Shown: positions 1 to 7,187, counted from the stretch's first letter. The stretch: DNA of 19,120 bases from JBARCX01 sp049794535 (GCA_049794535.1 JBARCX010000171.1:1-19120), one strand, 5' to 3'. Notes: generated by a model not told the origin, from the letters alone. A program made the numbers and translations.

Positions 1-1567
1 CCTCTTCACCGAGTACCGAATGATCTCCACCGCGCCCCTTGGCAATGTCATGAAACAGAGCCGCGAGTAGCAGTACTTCGGGCTTGGGCAGCGTAGGCCA
101 GATCTCACAAGCCAGCGGAAACTCACCTTGTGTTGACGCCTCCGCAAAACGCGCCATGTTGCGCAGCACGCGCAACGTGTGTTCGTCGACGGTGTACACA
201 TGGAACAAGTCGTACTGCATGCGCCCGAATACCTGCCCGAACGCCGGCAGGATGGCCGCCAATAAACCGTGGCGATTCATTCGCCATAACGCTTCGACCG
301 CGGGCGCACCCGCTCGCAACAAACGCAAAAACGATTGCAGCACTTCAGGATCGTCGGCCAACGACGTGCCATGTACCGCCGTAGCCTGATGAATACGCCG
401 CATGGTGTCGGCGCTAAAGCCGATAAGTCCAGGCGTATGCAATCGCGCGATGAAGATGTCGACCAATGCCGCCGGGTGACGCATGAACAGCTCGGGATCA
501 CATGCCGCCAGGCGTTTGCCGAAACGGACAAAATCCGTACCTACCGGCTCCGGCGTACAAACCGCATCCAGCATTTCCTCGAAGCGCTCGGTGATCTGTA
601 CGCCGAGCCGGTCCACCTGACTTGCCGCGCGGTAGTACCCCTGCATGAACTGCTCGACGCCGAGATTCTTCTCATGCTCATCTTCGAACCCCAGTCGAGT
701 AGCCAGGGCGCGTTGATAATCGAACAGCAGCCGCTCTTCCGGTCGACCGGCTTCTAAATGCAGCGCGAAACGATAACGGCGTAACGTAGCCTCGGCCTGC
801 AACAGCGTGTCGTGTTCGGCGGGATCGAGCAGCCCCTCGGCCACCATTTCACCGAAATCATTTGCATGAGCCAGCCGACGTCCCAGCCAACGGAGCGAAT
901 CAAGCGTGCGTAGTCCGCCAGGACCATCCTTGAGGTTGGGTTCGAGGTTATAGGCAGTGTCATCGAAACGTGCGTGGCGCGTATCGCGCTCGGCCCGTCG
1001 CGCTGTCAGGTATTCGCGCGGCGGCCACAGGACGGGATCATCAACGATCGCGCGCAGCTTTTCATCGAAGGCCGGATCACCGACCAGTCGACGCGCATCG
1101 AGCAAGCTGGTGAATACGGTGGCGTCCTTTGCTGCCAGCGTGCGGCACTGCGCCGGCTCGCGTACCGCATGGCCCACCTTCAGACCGACATCCCATAGCG
1201 TGGCGAAACATTGTTCCAGTGCACGCAAACGCGCTGGCTCAGGGTGATCCGCCAGCACCAACAGATCCACGTCCGAATAAGGAAACAACAAGCCCCGGCC
1301 GAAACCACCCACAGCAAACAAGGCAGCCCCAGTGACGTCACCAAGACAGGCTGTCCACACGTGCACCACGATGCGCGCCACCGACTCACCACGTCGACGC
1401 GCTAACGCACTGGCGTCAGCGCCTTCGCGAAATGCAGTGGCCAGTGAGCGATCGACATCGCCGAGCAGCTGACGCAAGGCCCGGCGTGCCTCGCCGGAGA
1501 CGCCCGAACGCGGCACCGCGATGGGCAAGCGCGGCAGCGGCGGCAGGTCAGAGCGTAAAGGTTTCAA
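1..1567 (-). CDS. glnD: Bifunctional uridylyltransferase/uridylyl-removing enzyme GlnD (N-terminal 522 residues; runs off the left edge)
   Basis: GlnD attaches UMP to, and removes it from, the PII signalling proteins in response to glutamine, controlling cytoplasmic nitrogen metabolism. I read the frame open from the TTG at 1567 to base 1. Seen: a nucleotidyltransferase motif GGFGRGLLFPYSDVDLL at about residues 87-103 with the catalytic Asp pair D99/D101; an internal NLKDGPGGLR segment typical of the family; and the start of the HD domain, with FHDIAKGRGGDHS near residues 505-517. The rest of the HD domain and the C-terminal ACT domains lie outside the window (the family is roughly 850-900 residues). 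An in-frame TGA sits two codons before the TTG and no early in-frame ATG exists, so a non-ATG start is required. GGA about 10 bases upstream is a weak ribosome site. Odd: the usual Glu in GRGEL is Leu (L93). It follows the small membrane ORF by 37 bp. Confidence 0.95.
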   Translation of the reverse strand, partial: MKPLRSDLPPLPRLPIAVPRSGVSGEARRALRQLLGDVDRSLATAFREGADASALARRRGESVARIVVHVWTACLGDVTGAALFAVGGFGRGLLFPYSDVDLLVLADHPEPARLRALEQCFATLWDVGLKVGHAVREPAQCRTLAAKDATVFTSLLDARRLVGDPAFDEKLRAIVDDPVLWPPREYLTARRAERDTRHARFDDTAYNLEPNLKDGPGGLRTLDSLRWLGRRLAHANDFGEMVAEGLLDPAEHDTLLQAEATLRRYRFALHLEAGRPEERLLFDYQRALATRLGFEDEHEKNLGVEQFMQGYYRAASQVDRLGVQITERFEEMLDAVCTPEPVGTDFVRFGKRLAACDPELFMRHPAALVDIFIARLHTPGLIGFSADTMRRIHQATAVHGTSLADDPEVLQSFLRLLRAGAPAVEALWRMNRHGLLAAILPAFGQVFGRMQYDLFHVYTVDEHTLRVLRNMARFAEASTQGEFPLACEIWPTLPKPEVLLLAALFHDIAKGRGGDHSVLGEE

Positions 1568-1604
1568 TGATCACGAATTCCAGTACAGCATGACTCGCAT
1601 CGGC

Positions 1605-1886
1605 TCAAATGACAGGACGTCGCCACCACCATAAGCCACCGGCTCCAACAACACTTGTCCCCACCGTGATGGCGAGAGAGTAACCGGCAGGATTGCGCAG
1701 TCCAATGGAATCAGACAGCGCTATCAGAGCGACCGCGATCAGCAACTGCGTCGGCCAGACAAACCACAATCCGGAAAATGGCCTTGGCACTCGGAGGCCT
1801 TTGAGCCAGAACGCAACTGTACACACCGGAATCCACAGGATGACGAGAAATATCACCATCAAGGTAGCGAGAAAGAAATAATTCAT
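1605..1886 (-). CDS. Small three-helix integral membrane protein of unknown function (93 residues)
   Basis: I do not recognise this family. The ATG at 1886 is preceded by AGGAAG at good spacing, which supports translation. The product looks almost wholly membrane-embedded: hydrophobic stretches at about residues 3-27, 40-58 and 68-88, with basic residues in the first loop (WLKGLRVPRP) and at the C-terminus (WWWRRPVI), suggesting these face the cytoplasm. It is rich in Trp and has no soluble domain or catalytic motif. It lies 30 bp after map and 37 bp before glnD on the same strand, so it is probably co-transcribed with them. In E. coli map and glnD are also neighbours in this orientation but without this gene. 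Function cannot be inferred. Confidence 0.72.
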   Translation of the reverse strand: MNYFFLATLMVIFLVILWIPVCTVAFWLKGLRVPRPFSGLWFVWPTQLLIAVALIALSDSIGLRNPAGYSLAITVGTSVVGAGGLWWWRRPVI

Positions 1887-1916
1887 CGGTTTCCCACTTC
1901 CTTTAAAATTGCCAGA

Positions 1917-2681
1917 TCAGATGTCCGGCCATGCTGTGAGGATCTCGAAGCCGTCATCGGTCACAGCAATGGTGTGCTCCCACTGCGCTGACAGTGAATG
2001 ATCCTTGGTCACCACGGTCCAGCCATCCGGCAACTGCTTGGTCTGCGGCTTGCCAGCGTTGACCATCGGCTCGACGGTGAAGGTCATGCCCTTCTTAAGC
2101 TCAACGCCAGTGCCTGGCTTGCCGTAATGAAGCACCTGGGGCTCGTCGTGATAGACCTTGCCGATACCGTGACCGCAGTACTCGCGCACCACGCTGAAAC
2201 CGGCCGCCTCGGCATGCTTCTGGATCGCATGGCCAACATCACCCAAGGTAGCGCCCGGACGCACCGCCTGGATGCCAAGCATCATGGCCTCGTGTGTGAT
2301 CTCGACCAGCCGCTTGGCCAGCACTGACGGGGTGCCGACGAAATACATGCGGCTGGTGTCGCCGTGCCAGCCATCCTTGATGACGGTGACGTCGAGGTTG
2401 ACGATGTCGCCATCCTTCAGCACCTTGCCCGGGCTGGGAATGCCATGGCAGATGACATGGTTGACCGATGTGCAAAGGGTCTTGGGGAAGCCGTGATACC
2501 CCACATTGGCCGGAATCGCCTTCTGCACGTTAACAATGTGCTCGTAAGCCAGACGGTCCAGCTCCTCGGTGGTGACGCCGGGCTTCACGTGCTCCTTGAG
2601 CATGGCCAGCACTTCGGCGGCCAGCTTGCCGGCAACGCGCATGCCGTCGAGGTCTTCGGGAGTTTTCAGGGTAATGGCCAT
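1917..2681 (-). CDS. map: Type I methionine aminopeptidase (254 residues)
   Basis: Removes the initiator Met from nascent proteins when the second residue is small; a cytosolic dinuclear metal enzyme. All expected residues are visible and fall at the E. coli numbering: His79 (HVICHG), metal ligands Asp97 and Asp108 (NLDVT, HGDTS), His171 (GHGIGK), Glu204 (TVEPMV) and Glu235 (WEHTIAV). The start at 2681 gives MAITLKTPEDLDGMR, the usual N-terminus for the family, with GAGTGGA-type purines just upstream. A start 19 codons further upstream is possible but would add a non-conserved extension. It faces rpsB across a 323-bp control region, as in many gammaproteobacteria. No convincing map promoter was identified. 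Confidence 0.97.
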   Translation of the reverse strand: MAITLKTPEDLDGMRVAGKLAAEVLAMLKEHVKPGVTTEELDRLAYEHIVNVQKAIPANVGYHGFPKTLCTSVNHVICHGIPSPGKVLKDGDIVNLDVTVIKDGWHGDTSRMYFVGTPSVLAKRLVEITHEAMMLGIQAVRPGATLGDVGHAIQKHAEAAGFSVVREYCGHGIGKVYHDEPQVLHYGKPGTGVELKKGMTFTVEPMVNAGKPQTKQLPDGWTVVTKDHSLSAQWEHTIAVTDDGFEILTAWPDI

Positions 2682-2739
2682 GATTCCACTCAGGTGGCGG
2701 CGCAAGCCCGGCGATTCAATAGCTCTATTCGCCAGCAAC

Positions 2740-2769
2740 TTGCTGCCCAGCCGGCATTCCGGCTATAAT
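2740..2769 (+). promoter_or_regulatory. Promoter of rpsB-tsf
   Basis: A perfect -10 hexamer TATAAT lies at 2764-2769, with a -35-like TTGCTG at 2740-2745 and an 18-bp spacer. Two perfect inverted repeats overlap it: CAGCAA-C-TTGCTG (2733-2745) across the -35, and AGCCGG-CATT-CCGGCT (2749-2764) filling the spacer. Transcription would begin near 2775 and leave a leader of about 230 nt. Whether the repeats bind a protein is unknown. Confidence 0.7.
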
Positions 2770-2775
2770 TTCGGA

Positions 2776-3004
2776 GTTTTGCAGACCACTCGTGCCCCAT
2801 TGAGGGCCACTTATGGCGCAAAGCGAACCGGGATTGTAACCGCGCCGCGGTACAACACCCAACCAACGCCACACACGCATCGGCACCGCCTTCGGGGTGC
2901 CGCGATCGTTCCACCACATACGGAACGCCGCGGTCGAAGCCGGGGATGCGTGGAGGTCCCAACCCCTGGGCCACTACAAAAGGCCCAACGTAAGGAGTAA
3001 CACC
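2776..3004 (+). promoter_or_regulatory. Structured 5' leader of rpsB, probable S2 autoregulatory region
   Basis: Three hairpins are visible: CGGCACC/GGTGCCG (2881-2902), CGTTCC/GGAACG (2907-2927) and TGGGCC/GGCCCA (2967-2987). The last ends 4 bases before the AAGGAG ribosome site (2992-2997). S2-mediated repression of rpsB-tsf through the 5' leader is established in gammaproteobacteria such as E. coli. That this leader does the same is inferred from position and structure, not from alignment to a covariance model. Confidence 0.55.
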
Positions 3005-3895
3005 ATGGCTCAAGTCACCATGCGCCAAATGCTCGAAGCCGGCGTCCATTTCGGTCACCAGACCCGTTACTGGAACCCGAAGATGGCCCCGTATATCTTC
3101 GGCGCCCGCGGCAAGATCCACATCATCAACCTCGAGAAGACCCTGCCGCTGTTCACCGACGCGATGAACTTCCTGTCGGGTCTGGCTCAGAAGCGCGGCA
3201 CCGTGCTTTTCGTCGGCACCAAGCGTTCGGCTCGTGAGCCGTTGGCCGAAGAAGCCGCACGCGCAGGCATGCCATTCGTCACCTCCCGCTGGCTCGGCGG
3301 CATGCTGACCAACTTCCGCACCGTCAAGCAGTCGGTTGCCCGCCTGAAGGAACTGGAAGCGGCTGAGACCGACGGCAGCTTCGACAAGCTGGTCAAGCAC
3401 GAAGTGCTGGCCCGTCGCCGCGAGCGCGAGAAGCTCGAGAACTCGCTCGGCGGCATCAAGAACATGAATCGCCTGCCCGACGCACTGTTCGTGATCGATA
3501 TCGGTCATGAAGACATCGCCGTGCTGGAAGCCAAGAAGCTCGGCATCCCGGTGATCGCCGTGGTCGATACCAACTACAACCCTGAACTGGTGGATTACGC
3601 CATCCCGGGCAATGACGACGCCATCCGCGCGATCCAGCTGTACGCTCGTGCCGCTGCCGACTCGATCCTCGAAGGCAAGGCCGCTGCGCCGGCCGCCGCC
3701 CAGGGCGACGCCAACGAGTTCGTCGAGCTGGACGAAGAAGGCAACCCGATTGCCAAGGACGAGCGCAAGGCTGCCCCGCCGCGCCGCGACAACCGTGGCC
3801 CGGCCAAGAAGGGTGCTGGCGCCCCGCGCCGTGACGGTGCTGGCGCAGGCGCTGGTCGTGGCCGTGGTCGCGGCGATCAGCCGGACGCCGAGTAA
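3005..3895 (+). CDS. rpsB: 30S ribosomal protein S2 (296 residues, long charged C-terminal tail)
   Basis: S2 binds the head-body junction of the small ribosomal subunit and is needed for recruiting S1. The S2 core occupies about residues 1-225: MLEAGVHFGHQTRYWNPKM at 9-27, FVGTKRSARE at 69-78, RWLGGMLTNF at 95-104, and PGNDDAIRAI at 201-210. The start at 3005 is fixed by AAGGAG 8 bases upstream and by the conserved N-terminus. Odd: residues about 226-296 form a low-complexity tail, first Ala-rich, then acidic (ELDEEGNPIA), then Pro/Arg/Lys/Gly-rich ending in AGRGRGRG. The E. coli protein is about 241 residues, so roughly 55 residues are extra. The gene precedes tsf, as in most bacteria. Confidence 0.98.
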   Translation: MAQVTMRQMLEAGVHFGHQTRYWNPKMAPYIFGARGKIHIINLEKTLPLFTDAMNFLSGLAQKRGTVLFVGTKRSAREPLAEEAARAGMPFVTSRWLGGMLTNFRTVKQSVARLKELEAAETDGSFDKLVKHEVLARRREREKLENSLGGIKNMNRLPDALFVIDIGHEDIAVLEAKKLGIPVIAVVDTNYNPELVDYAIPGNDDAIRAIQLYARAAADSILEGKAAAPAAAQGDANEFVELDEEGNPIAKDERKAAPPRRDNRGPAKKGAGAPRRDGAGAGAGRGRGRGDQPDAE

Positions 3896-3904
3896 GCCTT
3901 ACCT

Positions 3905-3928
3905 GCCCCGACCCACTTGGGTCGGGGC
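3905..3928 (+). terminator. Hairpin between rpsB and tsf (attenuator or processing site)
   Basis: A perfect 10-bp stem, GCCCCGACCC/GGGTCGGGGC, encloses the loop ACTT ten bases after the rpsB stop. No U-run follows (next bases GCATCAAAG), so it is unlikely to be an efficient intrinsic terminator. More likely roles are partial attenuation, RNase protection, or setting the S2 to EF-Ts ratio. Confidence 0.55.
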
Positions 3929-3954
3929 GCATCAAAGATCTTCGAGGAACCCAG

Positions 3955-4833
3955 ATGACTGCCATTACCGCAAAACTGGTTAGCGAGCTGCGCGAGCGCT
4001 CGGGCGCCGGCATGATGGATTGCAAGAAGGCGCTGGTCGAGAACAATGGCGACATCGATGCCGCTATCGAGCACCTGCGCAAAACTGGCCTGGCCAAGGC
4101 CGACAAGAAGTCCGACCGCGTCGCCGCCGAAGGTCGTATTGCCACGGCACAGGCCAACGGCAAGGCGATCTTGGTCGAGGTCAACAGCGAAACTGACTTC
4201 GCCGCCAGGAACGACGACTTCATCAAGTTCGCCGACTCCGTCGCCGAAGCTGGCTTGAAGGCCGGCGCCAAGAATATCGACGCACTGAAGGCCGCCGCCC
4301 ACCCGATCGCCGCCAATGTCGAGGAGGCCGCCAAGGCCAAGATCGCCACCATCGGCGAGAAGATCGAGGTGCGTCGCATGGCCGAGGTCGAGAATGACGG
4401 CCCGCTTGCCACCTACTCCCACGGCGGCAAGATCGGCGTGATCGTGGCGCTCAAGGGCGGCTCGGAAGAGCTGGCCAAGGGCATCGCCATGCATGTGGCT
4501 GCCATGAACCCGCCGCACATCAAGCCCGAGGACGTTCCTGCCGAATTTCTCGCAAAGGAAAAGGAAATCGAGCTGAGCAAGATGACCGAGAAGGAAAAGG
4601 CCAAGCCGGCCGAGATCCTTGAGAAGATCATCTCCGGCAAGATCAACAAGATCATCTCGGAAGTGACACTGGTTGGCCAGCCGTACGTGTTGGACACCAA
4701 CGTCACGGTCGGCGACGCACTGAAGAAGGAAGGCGCCGACGTTGTCGCCGTGATCCGCCTGGCCGTCGGCGAAGGCATCGAGAAGGTGCAGGAAGACTAC
4801 TTGGCCGAAGTACAGAAGGCGATGCAGGTCTAA
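3955..4833 (+). CDS. tsf: Translation elongation factor Ts (292 residues)
   Basis: EF-Ts is the guanine-nucleotide exchange factor that regenerates EF-Tu-GTP during translation. The N-terminal domain with ELRERSGAGMMDCKKAL (about residues 11-27) and the EF-Tu contact motif SETDFAARN (78-86) identify it; the usual form is TDFVA, here with Ala for Val. The two core subdomains and a C-terminal VGEGIEKVQEDYLAEV helix follow. The start has GAGGAA at 3944-3949 upstream. Length is normal for the family (about 280-295). It shares the rpsB transcript and ends in a strong terminator. Confidence 0.98.
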   Translation: MTAITAKLVSELRERSGAGMMDCKKALVENNGDIDAAIEHLRKTGLAKADKKSDRVAAEGRIATAQANGKAILVEVNSETDFAARNDDFIKFADSVAEAGLKAGAKNIDALKAAAHPIAANVEEAAKAKIATIGEKIEVRRMAEVENDGPLATYSHGGKIGVIVALKGGSEELAKGIAMHVAAMNPPHIKPEDVPAEFLAKEKEIELSKMTEKEKAKPAEILEKIISGKINKIISEVTLVGQPYVLDTNVTVGDALKKEGADVVAVIRLAVGEGIEKVQEDYLAEVQKAMQV

Positions 4834-4857
4834 GTACCTCACTGCCCTTCAAGCCTC

Positions 4858-4891
4858 AAAAAAAAGCCGCGGGAAACCGCGGTTTTTTTTT
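4858..4891. terminator. Intrinsic terminator after tsf, probably bidirectional
   Basis: CCGCGG-GAAA-CCGCGG (4867-4882) has a GNRA-type tetraloop, an A-run of eight on the left (4858-4865) and a T-run of nine on the right (4883-4891). It ends the rpsB-tsf transcript. The mirrored A-run would also stop transcription from the opposite strand. Confidence 0.92.
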
Positions 4892-5009
4892 GCACGAAAT
4901 GTCCCGGCGACACCCGGGTCATGAGATACCAGCGGCCACGCCATCAGCCCATGCGGGGATCAGGATCGATCCCGCCACTGCATTGGCCTGCATCGGGCGC
5001 ATATAACTC

Positions 5010-5038
5010 TTACCGGCCTACGTCGCTGCCGTTACAAT
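5010..5038 (+). promoter_or_regulatory. Probable pyrH promoter
   Basis: TTACCG (5010-5015) and TACAAT (5033-5038) are separated by 17 bp, with the -10 ending 33 bases before the pyrH start. It lies downstream of the tsf terminator, where a new promoter is needed. An imperfect inverted repeat (GCGGGGATC/GATCCCGC, 4953-4975) lies upstream. Otherwise I see nothing in 4892-5009. Confidence 0.6.
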
Positions 5039-5071
5039 ACAGCGGTTTGCCCCACACAATTCGGAGACTTC

Positions 5072-5794
5072 ATGAGCGACCAGCCCAAGTATCAACGCAT
5101 CCTGCTCAAACTCTCCGGCGAAGCACTTATGGGCGAAGCCGACTACGGCATCGACCCGAAGGTGATCGGCCGCCTTGCCGACGAGATCATCGAAGTACAG
5201 CGTGCCGGCATCCAGATTGGCGTAGTGATCGGTGGTGGCAACATCTTCCGCGGCGCCGGCCTGGCCGCTGTCGGTATGGACCGTGTCACCGGTGATCACA
5301 TGGGCATGCTGGCGACGGTGATGAATGCGCTGGCCATGCAAGATGCGATCGAGAAGCGCGGCGGCTTCGCCCGCGTGATGAGCGCTATCCAGATTCATGA
5401 CGTCGCTGAAGACTTTATCCGCCGCCGCGCGATCCGTCATATCGAGAAGGGTCGCATCGTGTTGTTTGCCGCAGGTATTGGCAATCCGTTTTTCACCACC
5501 GACTCGGCAGCGGCCTTGCGCGCAGTCGAAGTGGGCGCCGACCTGCTGCTGAAGGCAACCAAGGTCGATGGCGTGTACACCGCCGACCCAACCAAAGACA
5601 GCAATGCCAAACGCTACGATCACCTGACCTATGACGAAGTCATCGAACGGAAGCTCGCAGTGATGGATACCGCAGCTATCGCCCTATGCCGTGATGACCG
5701 CATGCCGATGCGCATCTACGACATGACCGTGCCCGGCAACCTGATGCGCATCATGCATGGCGAGCCGATCGGCACGCTGGTGGATGCCGGCTAA
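5072..5794 (+). CDS. pyrH: Uridylate kinase, UMP kinase (240 residues)
   Basis: Phosphorylates UMP to UDP in pyrimidine nucleotide synthesis; a cytosolic hexamer of the amino-acid-kinase fold. Motifs seen: LLKLSGEALMG (11-21), VIGGGNIFRG (52-61), GDHMGMLATVMNA (74-86), TTDSAAALRA (142-151) and KVDGVYTADP (164-173), which are characteristic of bacterial PyrH. The start at 5072 has GGAG at 5063-5066, and length matches the family (about 240). The tsf-pyrH-frr order is conserved in many bacteria, but here a terminator and a fresh promoter separate pyrH from tsf. Confidence 0.98.
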   Translation: MSDQPKYQRILLKLSGEALMGEADYGIDPKVIGRLADEIIEVQRAGIQIGVVIGGGNIFRGAGLAAVGMDRVTGDHMGMLATVMNALAMQDAIEKRGGFARVMSAIQIHDVAEDFIRRRAIRHIEKGRIVLFAAGIGNPFFTTDSAAALRAVEVGADLLLKATKVDGVYTADPTKDSNAKRYDHLTYDEVIERKLAVMDTAAIALCRDDRMPMRIYDMTVPGNLMRIMHGEPIGTLVDAG

Positions 5795-5817
5795 CCCCGG
5801 CTCTAAACCAGACCCCC

Positions 5818-5826
5818 TGCTATACT
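5818..5826 (+). promoter_or_regulatory. Candidate extended -10 promoter for frr
   Basis: TGCTATACT carries the TGn extension directly in front of TATACT (5821-5826), 33 bases upstream of frr. No good -35 is present. It could add transcription of frr and the downstream envelope genes, though read-through from pyrH across the 65-bp gap is equally likely. Confidence 0.4.
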
Positions 5827-5859
5827 CGCTGGCTTGCTAGATTCACCGGGAAACGCCCC

Positions 5860-6417
5860 ATGCTCAACGACATCAAAACCGATGCCCAGACCCGCATGGG
5901 CAAGAGCATCGACTCGCTCAAGCACGTTCTGACCCGCCTGCGCACCGGTCGCGCCAGTACTGCCCTGGTAGATGGCATCAAGGTGCCCTACTACGGCTCC
6001 GACATGCCACTGAACCAGGTTGCGTCAGTGGCCTTGGGCGACTCGCGTTCGATCATCATCACTCCCTTCGAAAAGAGTCTGGTCGCTCCGATCGAAAAAG
6101 CGCTGCTGGCCTCAGATATCGGCATTACGCCGACAACAGCCGGCACCGTGATCCGCCTCAACATGCCGCCGCTCACCGAAGAGCGCCGCAAGGAACTGGC
6201 TAAGCATGTCTCGCATGAAGGCGAGGATGCGAAGATCGCGATCCGCAACGTGCGCCGCGACGCCTTACAGCAGATCAAGGATCTGCTGAAGGAAAAGCTG
6301 ATCACCGAGGATGAAGATCGTCGTGCCGATGACGACATCCAGAAACTCACCGATCGTTTCGTCAAGGATGTCGATGCCGTAGTGAAGGCAAAAGAAGAGG
6401 AGTTGATGGCGCTCTAA
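5860..6417 (+). CDS. frr: Ribosome recycling factor (185 residues)
   Basis: RRF works with EF-G to split the post-termination ribosome. The protein is collinear with the family over its whole length: LRTGRAS (26-32) in the first helix of the three-helix bundle, PLNQVASV and ITPFEKSL in the beta domain, LNMPPLTEERRKELAKHV at about 99-116, and the C-terminal helices IRNVRRDA and EDRRADDDIQKLTD. Length equals the E. coli protein. The upstream ribosome site is weak (GGGA). The stop codon sits inside a perfect 7-bp inverted repeat. Confidence 0.98.
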   Translation: MLNDIKTDAQTRMGKSIDSLKHVLTRLRTGRASTALVDGIKVPYYGSDMPLNQVASVALGDSRSIIITPFEKSLVAPIEKALLASDIGITPTTAGTVIRLNMPPLTEERRKELAKHVSHEGEDAKIAIRNVRRDALQQIKDLLKEKLITEDEDRRADDDIQKLTDRFVKDVDAVVKAKEEELMAL

Positions 6418-6423
6418 GCGCCA
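6407..6423 (+). repeat. Inverted repeat spanning the frr stop codon
   Basis: TGGCGCT-CTA-AGCGCCA is a perfect 7-bp stem with a 3-base loop that includes most of the frr stop codon. It has no U-run, so it is not a classical terminator. It lies 10 bases before the uppS ATG, which itself lacks a clear ribosome site, and may affect translational coupling. Confidence 0.4.
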
Positions 6424-6433
6424 TCGTCTCGCC

Positions 6434-7171
6434 ATGCCCGGCGCCGAGACCTCGCGGATTCCGCGCCATATTGCCATCGTGATGGATGGCAACGGTCGCT
6501 GGGCCAAGGCACGTCATCGGCTGCGCAGCTTTGGTCACAACGCTGGCCGCAAGGCCGTACGTGATGTGGTGGAAGGCTGTCTGCGCCAAGGGGTAGAGGC
6601 ACTGACTCTGTTCGCATTCTCTAGCGAGAACTGGCAGCGACCACCGGAAGAAGTTGGCGCGCTCATGGAATTGTTCGTGCGCGCACTAGACAAGGAAGTG
6701 GACGAACTGCACGAGCAGGGCGTACGCCTACGCTTCATCGGCGACCTCGATGCGTTCGACGAGTCACTGCAGCGCCGCATGCGCGCCACCATGACGCGCA
6801 CCGCTGGCAACGACAAATTGCACATGAACATCGCCGTGAACTACGGCGGTCGCTGGGACATCGTGCAGGCAACTCGACGTGCCGCCGCAGCGGTAGCACG
6901 TGGCGAGCTACGCACCGAAGACCTCGATGAGGTCACGCTAGGCCGCTGGATGAGCCTGGCCGAACTCCCTCCCCTGGACCTCTTCATTCGCACCGGTGGC
7001 GATTGCCGCATCAGCAACTTTCTGCTGTGGCAGGCGGCCTACGCCGAACTCTATTTCACCGATACCCTGTGGCCGGACTTCGATCAAGCGTGCCTGCAAC
7101 GCGCCATCGAAGACTTTGCCCGCCGCGAGCGCCGCTTCGGCCGCACCGACGAGCAAGTCGCCCACGCCTGA
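6434..7171 (+). CDS. uppS: (2E,6E)-farnesyl-diphosphate-specific di-trans,poly-cis-undecaprenyl diphosphate synthase (245 residues)
   Basis: Condenses isopentenyl diphosphate units onto farnesyl diphosphate to make the C55 carrier for peptidoglycan and O-antigen. Motifs of cis-prenyltransferases: HIAIVMDGNGRWAK (12-25) with catalytic Asp18, FAFSSENWQRP (60-70), MNIAVNYGGRWDI (131-143), and IRTGGDCRISNFLLWQ followed by AAYAELYFTDTLWPDF (185-216). The Glu expected to bind metal is E205. Odd: the common GGEHRISN or GGEQRISN reads GGDCRISN (D190, C191). The start at 6434 has no evident Shine-Dalgarno, so translation may depend on coupling to frr 16 bp upstream. Confidence 0.97.
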   Translation: MPGAETSRIPRHIAIVMDGNGRWAKARHRLRSFGHNAGRKAVRDVVEGCLRQGVEALTLFAFSSENWQRPPEEVGALMELFVRALDKEVDELHEQGVRLRFIGDLDAFDESLQRRMRATMTRTAGNDKLHMNIAVNYGGRWDIVQATRRAAAAVARGELRTEDLDEVTLGRWMSLAELPPLDLFIRTGGDCRISNFLLWQAAYAELYFTDTLWPDFDQACLQRAIEDFARRERRFGRTDEQVAHA

Positions 7172-7187
7172 TCCTCTAAGGACACCC

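Noticed and set aside
3456..4412. Minus-strand open frame of 318 codons across rpsB and tsf
   Set aside because: It spans two certain genes and their intergenic hairpin on the other strand, with low-complexity Ser/Arg content and no family motifs.
3877..4842. Long minus-strand open frame (321 codons) opposite tsf
   Set aside because: It is the antisense shadow of tsf, caused by GC-rich codon usage; the plus-strand product is an unmistakable EF-Ts.
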